Assembly (NCBI RefSeq): GCF_021432085.1
Contig: NZ_CP090366.1
Span: 496,001 to 560,000, forward strand
Reading direction: 5' to 3'
Source: Stutzerimonas kunmingensis
Lineage (GTDB): Bacteria > Pseudomonadota > Gammaproteobacteria > Pseudomonadales > Pseudomonadaceae
Length of the DNA stretch: 64,000 bases
Each line of letters starts with the position of its first letter. Within the stretch, counting starts at the first letter, position 1. The notes below the pieces were generated by a model. It did no database searches, was not told the DNA's origin, and saw only the letters and a list, made by a program, of their open reading frames with translations. This document shows, in pieces, positions 59,724 through 64,000 of this stretch. Made by a program: the position numbers and the translations under genes.

Positions 59724-60176
59724 ATGGACCGAGAGCCACGATCTGAGGACAGTAGTCTTTATGCAAGGGTGTTGCAGCGACTGAGCTCGGCCCTGCAGGA
59801 GGCCGAACGTGCTACGTCCGCTGATGCGGACGGTGCTGGCGAGCTGGAAGTACGCGGTTTGACGCCGGCGGAATTCGAGCTGATCCGTGCGTATCTGCAG
59901 CGTGATTCCCAATGGCTCTCGGGCTGGCATGCCGCGGCGGAGGAGCAGGCTCACCTGTCGCGCCAGGCGCTGCGTCCGGCTGTGCGCAGCGGTAGTCGAC
60001 AACGGCACGGCGCGCATGGCCGCCACGCGCCGCTGGCGTTGCAACAGACGCTGAGTTGCGCGCTGTGCAACGCCGAAGTGAGCTGGCCGGAAGGCGCCGG
60101 TCCCGCAGCCTGCCACGTCTGCGGGTCGCAGCTGCTGCGCGCCAGGCAGCGTCTGCACACCTATCCGCGGCATTGA
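59724..60176 (+). CDS. Zinc-ribbon DUF1451 protein (YbeL-like)
   Basis: A 150-residue protein with a C-terminal zinc ribbon: CALCNAEVSW and CHVCGSQLLR supply four cysteines. The helical N-terminal region (LYARVLQRLSSALQEAERA) is typical of YbeL. In E. coli ybeL lies next to leuS, as here. Its function is unknown. ATG at 59724 is taken over the TTG at 59688 because of a nearby gtgagg site. Confidence 0.85.
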   Translation: MDREPRSEDSSLYARVLQRLSSALQEAERATSADADGAGELEVRGLTPAEFELIRAYLQRDSQWLSGWHAAAEEQAHLSRQALRPAVRSGSRQRHGAHGRHAPLALQQTLSCALCNAEVSWPEGAGPAACHVCGSQLLRARQRLHTYPRH

Positions 60177-60236
60177 ACAGTGGCCGACAAATCCTCCGAC
60201 TGCGGCTAGAGTGTCTGCCTTTGCCGCGGAGGTCGG

Positions 60237-61010
60237 ATGCTGATTCGCTATTTCTTCAAGCAGCTGCTTTTGCCGCCGGGCGTGCTGCTGCTCCTGCTGT
60301 TGCTCGGATGGTGGCTGCGCCGGCGCGCGCCAAAGCTGGCGGCGCTGTGCTTCGTCACGGGGCTGGTTGGGCTCTGGTTGATGAGCCTGCCGGTCGTTGT
60401 CGAATGGACGGCGCGGCTGGTCGAGCGCGAGCCGGCGCTGGCCGAGGCGCAGTGGATGCAGCTGGATGAAGAGGCCGGCGCCATCGTGGTGCTGGGGGCC
60501 GGGCGCGAGCAGAGTGATCCGGCATGGGGCGGCGATCAGCCCGGCTACATCGCGCTGGAGCGCTTGCGTTATGCGGCGCGGTTAGCCAAGACCAGCGGCC
60601 TGCCGATTCTCACCAGTGGCGGGCTGCACTACGGCCAGCCACCCAGCGAGGCGATGCTCGGCGCGGAGGTGCTGCAGCGCGACTTTGGCGTCGCCACGCG
60701 CTGGCTCGAGGGGCGTAGCCGGACGACCTGGGAGAACGCGGTTTTCAGCGCAGAGATGCTGCGTGCGGCGGGCATCGAGCGGGTGGTGCTGGTGACATCC
60801 GCCTCGCACATGCCGCGCTCGCGCTGGTGCTTCGAGCAGAACGGGATCGAGGTGATCGCTGCGCCGGTGGGCTTCATGGGCGTGCCCAATGGTCGGCCGT
60901 TGAATGGCTGGTTGCCGGAGGCCAAGGCCTTCTGGCAGAACGGCATGTTGCTCAACGAGGTCGTCGGTATGGCGGTTTACCCGCTTGTGTACCGCTCCGC
61001 GAACGACTGA
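60237..61010 (+). CDS. YdcF/ElyC-family membrane protein
   Basis: A 257-residue protein with two N-terminal membrane segments (LLLPPGVLLLLLLLGWWL and LCFVTGLVGLWLMSLPVVV) and a DUF218 domain with AIVVLGAGR, ILTSGGLHYGQPPSEAML, SRTTWENAVFSAEML and VTSASHMPRSRWCFE. Relatives (ElyC, SanA) affect undecaprenyl-carrier or envelope metabolism; the exact substrate is not known. The ATG follows GCGGAGG. Fits the surrounding envelope genes. Confidence 0.88.
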   Translation: MLIRYFFKQLLLPPGVLLLLLLLGWWLRRRAPKLAALCFVTGLVGLWLMSLPVVVEWTARLVEREPALAEAQWMQLDEEAGAIVVLGAGREQSDPAWGGDQPGYIALERLRYAARLAKTSGLPILTSGGLHYGQPPSEAMLGAEVLQRDFGVATRWLEGRSRTTWENAVFSAEMLRAAGIERVVLVTSASHMPRSRWCFEQNGIEVIAAPVGFMGVPNGRPLNGWLPEAKAFWQNGMLLNEVVGMAVYPLVYRSAND

Positions 61011-61100
61011 GTCGAACGCATTAACCTGAGTGTACGGTCGTGGGTGAGCCTCAGCCCGCAACTCGCCATTCGCGGTCAAGGTCGCCCCCACGTTGGCGGC

Positions 61101-61124
61101 TCTGGGAGCGGCCTTGGCCGCGAG
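61101..61124. repeat. Pseudomonas REP-like sequence
   Basis: tctgggagcggccttggccgcgag contains the perfect dyad gcggcc-tt-ggccgc (61108-61121). The form gggagcggccttggccgcg matches the core of REP sequences common in pseudomonads. A single copy is seen here. The rest of the 243-base gap before lnt shows nothing else. Confidence 0.6.
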
Positions 61125-61253
61125 CAAAGTCAGCTCGGACCTTCACAGGCAAGAGCGGCGTAGCGCTCGGCATAACCGTCTGGCTTGCGATGAAGCCCTC
61201 TCAGCCGCAGTCAAAAGACCTGTTCAGGTCCCAGCAGCTTCGCATAGATGAGG

Positions 61254-62762
61254 CTATGCCTTGCGCCTGATCAGTGCCCAGCCGAGCAGCAGCACGCATA
61301 CCGCGATCAGCGGCCAGGAGCGCCAGCGCAGATACGGCGTCAGCCCCTGCATCGGGGTGACGTCGCCATACAGCACGGCCTGTTCGAACTGCGGAATCTG
61401 CTCGGTGATCTGGCCGTAGGGGTCAATCAGCACGGTGATGCCGTTGTTCGTCGCGCGGATCATCCAGCGCCCGGCTTCCAGAGCGCGCATCTGCGCCATC
61501 TGCAGGTGTTGCAGCGGACCGATGGAGCGGCCGAACCAGGCATCGTTGCTCACCGTCAGCAGCAGATCGCTCTGCGCCGCGAGCCCTGCGGCGAACTCCG
61601 GGTAGACCACCTCGTAGCAGATGTATGGCGCGATCTGCAGGCCCTTCGCCTGCAACAGTGGTTGGCCGGATTCGCCGCGGGCGAAGTCGGACATCGGCAG
61701 GTCGAAGAAGGCGATCAGGCCGCGCAGCAGATCCTGCAGCGGTACGTACTCGCCGAACGGCACCAGTTTCTGCTTGAGGTAGGTGCCGGCACCGTCACCG
61801 GTGCTGGTCAGCCCGTTGTAATAGCGCAGCTCGCCAGCCGCATTGGGCTGGCGTACCGGTACGCCGGTGATGAGTGCCGCGTCGCGCTGCTCGGCGAAGC
61901 CGGCCATCATCTGCAGATAGCCTTCGGCATGATCCTTGAGGATCGGCACGGCGGTTTCCGGCCAGACGATCAGGTCTGCCGGGCGACTACCGAAGGTCAT
62001 GTCGCGATACAGCAGCAGCTGCATCTCGAGCTTCTTCGGGTCCCACTTCATGCTTTGTGCGACGTTGCCCTGCACCGCGGCAACGGTCAGCGGTTCGCCC
62101 TTGCTGGTCGTCCAGGCATGGTCCTTGAGTGTCAGGCCTGCCAGCCAGGGGGAAAGCAGCAGCACGACGGCGGCGGCCAGGCGTGCTTTGTCGGCAAGCA
62201 GTCGCGGGATCGCCGCGAGCAGGGTGGCGCTCAGTGCGACGGCAAAGCTCAGCAACCAGACCCCGCCGAGCGGAGCCAGTCCGGCCAGCGGACCATCCAG
62301 CTGGCTGTAGCCGATGTACAGCCAGGGAAATCCGGTGAGAATCCAGCCACGCAGCGCATCCAGCGCCAGCCAGAGTGCGGCGAAGGCCAGCGCATCGCCA
62401 AGTGCGGAATGGCGATTGCGCAGCAGGCGCACCCAGAGCCAGCCGAGCAGAGCGAAGAACAGCGCCAGGCCGGCGACGAAGCCGAGGGTGAGCAATCCGG
62501 CCAGCGCCGGCGAGGCCGCGCCGAAGTCATGGATGCTGACGTAGACCCAGCTGACCCCCGAGGCGAATAGCCCAAAGCCGTAGCACCAGCCGCGCTGCGC
62601 CGCCTGCTTCGCTGCGGTTTCGCGCAGGCCAAGGTACAGCAGCGCCACCGAGAGCAGCGCCAGCGGCCAGATGTCGAAAGGCGCCAGCGACAGCGTGGTC
62701 AGTGTGCCGGCGACCAGTGCCAGCAGGTTGCCCGGCCATCCGGGACGGGTGATCCAGTGCAT
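61254..62762 (-). CDS. lnt: Apolipoprotein N-acyltransferase Lnt
   Basis: Lnt adds the third acyl chain to lipoproteins in the inner membrane. The 502-residue protein has about six N-terminal membrane segments and a nitrilase-like domain with the catalytic glutamate in VWPETAVPI, the lysine in KQKLVPFGEYVPL, and the cysteine in IAPYICYEVVYPEF. ATG at 62762 follows AAGGAA; the upstream start adds 20 residues without similarity. Part of the ybeY-corC-lnt series. Confidence 0.96.
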   Translation of the reverse strand: MHWITRPGWPGNLLALVAGTLTTLSLAPFDIWPLALLSVALLYLGLRETAAKQAAQRGWCYGFGLFASGVSWVYVSIHDFGAASPALAGLLTLGFVAGLALFFALLGWLWVRLLRNRHSALGDALAFAALWLALDALRGWILTGFPWLYIGYSQLDGPLAGLAPLGGVWLLSFAVALSATLLAAIPRLLADKARLAAAVVLLLSPWLAGLTLKDHAWTTSKGEPLTVAAVQGNVAQSMKWDPKKLEMQLLLYRDMTFGSRPADLIVWPETAVPILKDHAEGYLQMMAGFAEQRDAALITGVPVRQPNAAGELRYYNGLTSTGDGAGTYLKQKLVPFGEYVPLQDLLRGLIAFFDLPMSDFARGESGQPLLQAKGLQIAPYICYEVVYPEFAAGLAAQSDLLLTVSNDAWFGRSIGPLQHLQMAQMRALEAGRWMIRATNNGITVLIDPYGQITEQIPQFEQAVLYGDVTPMQGLTPYLRWRSWPLIAVCVLLLGWALIRRKA

Positions 62763-62879
62763 GGAAGTTCCTTGCGCAGCGGTGCGGGGAGGGAGGCTAA
62801 GGGCGATGAAGTTGCCCGGCAAGCAGCTGGCGGACGAGCGTCCGCGCAGGGTCGGCTGCGCGGAACGGCTCGTGCCGGC

Positions 62880-63722
62880 TTACGCGCCCGCGGTGCGGCT
62901 CAGGCGCAGCATATGCACACGGCGGCTGTCGGCGTTGAGCACACGCACGCGGAACCCGTCGATCTCGGTGACTTCGTTGCGCTTGGGCAGGTGCCCGAAG
63001 GTGCTCATCACCAGGCCGGCGACGGTATCGAATTCGTCGTCGGGGAAGGCGCTGCCGAAGTACTCGTTGAAGCTGTCGATCGGGGTGAGCGCCTTGACCA
63101 GGAAGTCGCCGCTGGGCAGCGGGCGGATGTAGCTGTCTTCCTCGACGTCATGCTCGTCCTCGATGTCGCCGACGATCTGCTCCAGCACGTCTTCGATGGT
63201 CACCAGGCCGGCCACGCCGCCGTACTCGTCGATGACGATGGCCATGTGGTTGTGGTTGGCGCGGAATTCGCGCAGCAGTACGTTGAGACGCTTGGACTCC
63301 GGCACGAAGGTGGCCGGGCGCAGCAGATCCTTGATGTCGAAACTGTGGTGTTCATCCTTGAGGATCAGCGGCAGCAGGTCTTTGGCCAGCAGCACGCCGA
63401 TGACTTCATCGAGGCTTTCACCGACGACCGGATAACGCGAGTGTGCGGCACCGATGATGGCCGGCAGAAACTCGCGGGGGGATTGATCGGCCTTGATGCT
63501 GATCACCTGCGAGCGTGGCACCATGATGTCGCGTACCTGCAGGTCGGCGACCTGGATGGCACCTTCGACGATGGCCAGCGCCTCGCTGTCGAGGAGCTTG
63601 TTCTGATGGGCTTCGCGCAGGATTTCCAGCAGCTCCTGGCGATTCTTGGGCTCATGGGCAAAAGCCTGGGTGATTTTTTCCAGCCAGGTCTTCTGCCCGC
63701 TGATCGATCGATCTTCGCTCAT
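62880..63722 (-). CDS. corC: HlyC/CorC family protein (YbeX)
   Basis: A 280-residue cytoplasmic protein with a pair of CBS domains (VRDIMVPRSQVISIK and FVPESKRLNVLLREF) and a C-terminal CorC_HlyC domain (DDEFDTVAGLVMSTFGHLP). YbeX relatives affect Mg2+/Co2+ homeostasis and ribosome metabolism. It lies between ybeY and lnt, with a 9-base gap to ybeY. Confidence 0.93.
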   Translation of the reverse strand: MSEDRSISGQKTWLEKITQAFAHEPKNRQELLEILREAHQNKLLDSEALAIVEGAIQVADLQVRDIMVPRSQVISIKADQSPREFLPAIIGAAHSRYPVVGESLDEVIGVLLAKDLLPLILKDEHHSFDIKDLLRPATFVPESKRLNVLLREFRANHNHMAIVIDEYGGVAGLVTIEDVLEQIVGDIEDEHDVEEDSYIRPLPSGDFLVKALTPIDSFNEYFGSAFPDDEFDTVAGLVMSTFGHLPKRNEVTEIDGFRVRVLNADSRRVHMLRLSRTAGA

Positions 63723-63731
63723 GTCGTTGAC

Positions 63732-64000
63732 TCAGGAGTCCTTGCAAGTGCCCATGACGGGCGATTCTTCGGCATAGGGGTCGGGATGACCCAGCTCGGC
63801 CAGCAGTTGACGCTCCATCTCTTCCATCTCTTCCGCTTCGGCATCGTCGATGTGATCGTAGCCGAGCAGATGCAGACAGCCATGGATGACCAGATGCGCC
63901 CAGTGTGCCGCCAGTGCCTTGCCCTGTTCCGCGGCTTCGCGCTCGACCACCGGGACGCAGATGACCAGGTCGCCGAGCAGCGGGATGTCCAGCAGTTCGT
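63732..64000 (-). CDS. ybeY: Endoribonuclease YbeY, C-terminal part (cut by window edge)
   Basis: The frame stays open to the end of the window, so the N-terminus lies beyond 64000. The metal-binding motif [11 protein letters not shown] (H-x3-H-x5-H) is complete. YbeY is needed for 16S rRNA 3'-end maturation and ribosome quality control. The upstream residues [15 protein letters not shown] also fit the family. A phoH-like gene would normally precede it. Confidence 0.93.
   Translation of the reverse strand, partial: ELLDIPLLGDLVICVPVVEREAAEQGKALAAHWAHLVIHGCLHLLGYDHIDDAEAEEMEEMERQLLAELGHPDPYAEESPVMGTCKDS

Overview
The window is about 64 kb of GC-rich (roughly 60-65%), densely coding chromosome from a gammaproteobacterium of the Pseudomonas type. 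FimX, the Pseudomonas-style order waaA / tolC / thiC / nudF / cpdA / yqiA / parE / parC / serB / fimX / psd / motAB / rsgA / orn, and the proA-nadD-...-lipA cell-envelope cluster all point that way. Palindromes built on 'gtagggtggg' and 'gggagcggccttggccgcg' resemble repeats of the P. stutzeri (Stutzerimonas) group, but the species assignment is inference. I see no rRNA, tRNA, insertion sequence, prophage or CRISPR array.

Region 1 (1-17 kb): a partial FAD oxidoreductase, an EmrE-type SMR transporter, Kdo transferase waaA, a TolC-family outer membrane channel, a TPP riboswitch with thiC, an RsiV/DUF3298 lipoprotein, and then a plus-strand series. That series is nudF (apparently fused in frame to the next gene, a DUF1249 protein), cpdA, yqiA, parE, a phytase-like esterase, a retropepsin-like protease, a VOC protein and parC. 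The last five genes are joined by four consecutive stop/start overlaps. A PqiC-like lipoprotein follows.

Region 2 (17-33.5 kb): divergent ahpA-like/serB, a zinc-type alcohol dehydrogenase, the c-di-GMP/type IV pilus pair (a PilZ-like protein and fimX), rhodanese-psd, an HDOD protein, the flagellar stator motAB behind a sigma28-like promoter, rsgA, a membrane-anchored methyltransferase and orn.

Region 3 (33.5-41.7 kb): the accessory part. It holds an SDR-like oxidoreductase, a MORN-repeat lipoprotein with a C13/caspase-like peptidase domain, a MaoC hydratase, LrgA/LrgB-type proteins, a LON-N protein, a clearly lower-GC alpha/beta-hydrolase + methyltransferase fusion, and a DedA-PAP2 fusion. 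It separates two blocks that I recall as distant in P. aeruginosa, so it may mark a rearrangement junction.

Region 4 (41.8-64 kb): the conserved envelope and division cluster proA-nadD-rsfS-rlmH-mrdA-rodA-mltB-rlpA-dacC-ybeD-lipB-lipA on plus. It is followed by a small Cys-His-Asp protein, a lytic transglycosylase, arfA with its self-regulating hairpin, holA-lptE-leuS on minus, the ybeL-like and ydcF-like genes, and lnt-corC-ybeY on minus running off the end. Together these genes make and remodel peptidoglycan (PBP2/RodA, MltB, RlpA, PBP5), build LPS and lipoproteins (WaaA, LptE, Lnt), and supply ribosome assembly and rescue factors (RsfS, RlmH, RsgA, ArfA, YbeY).
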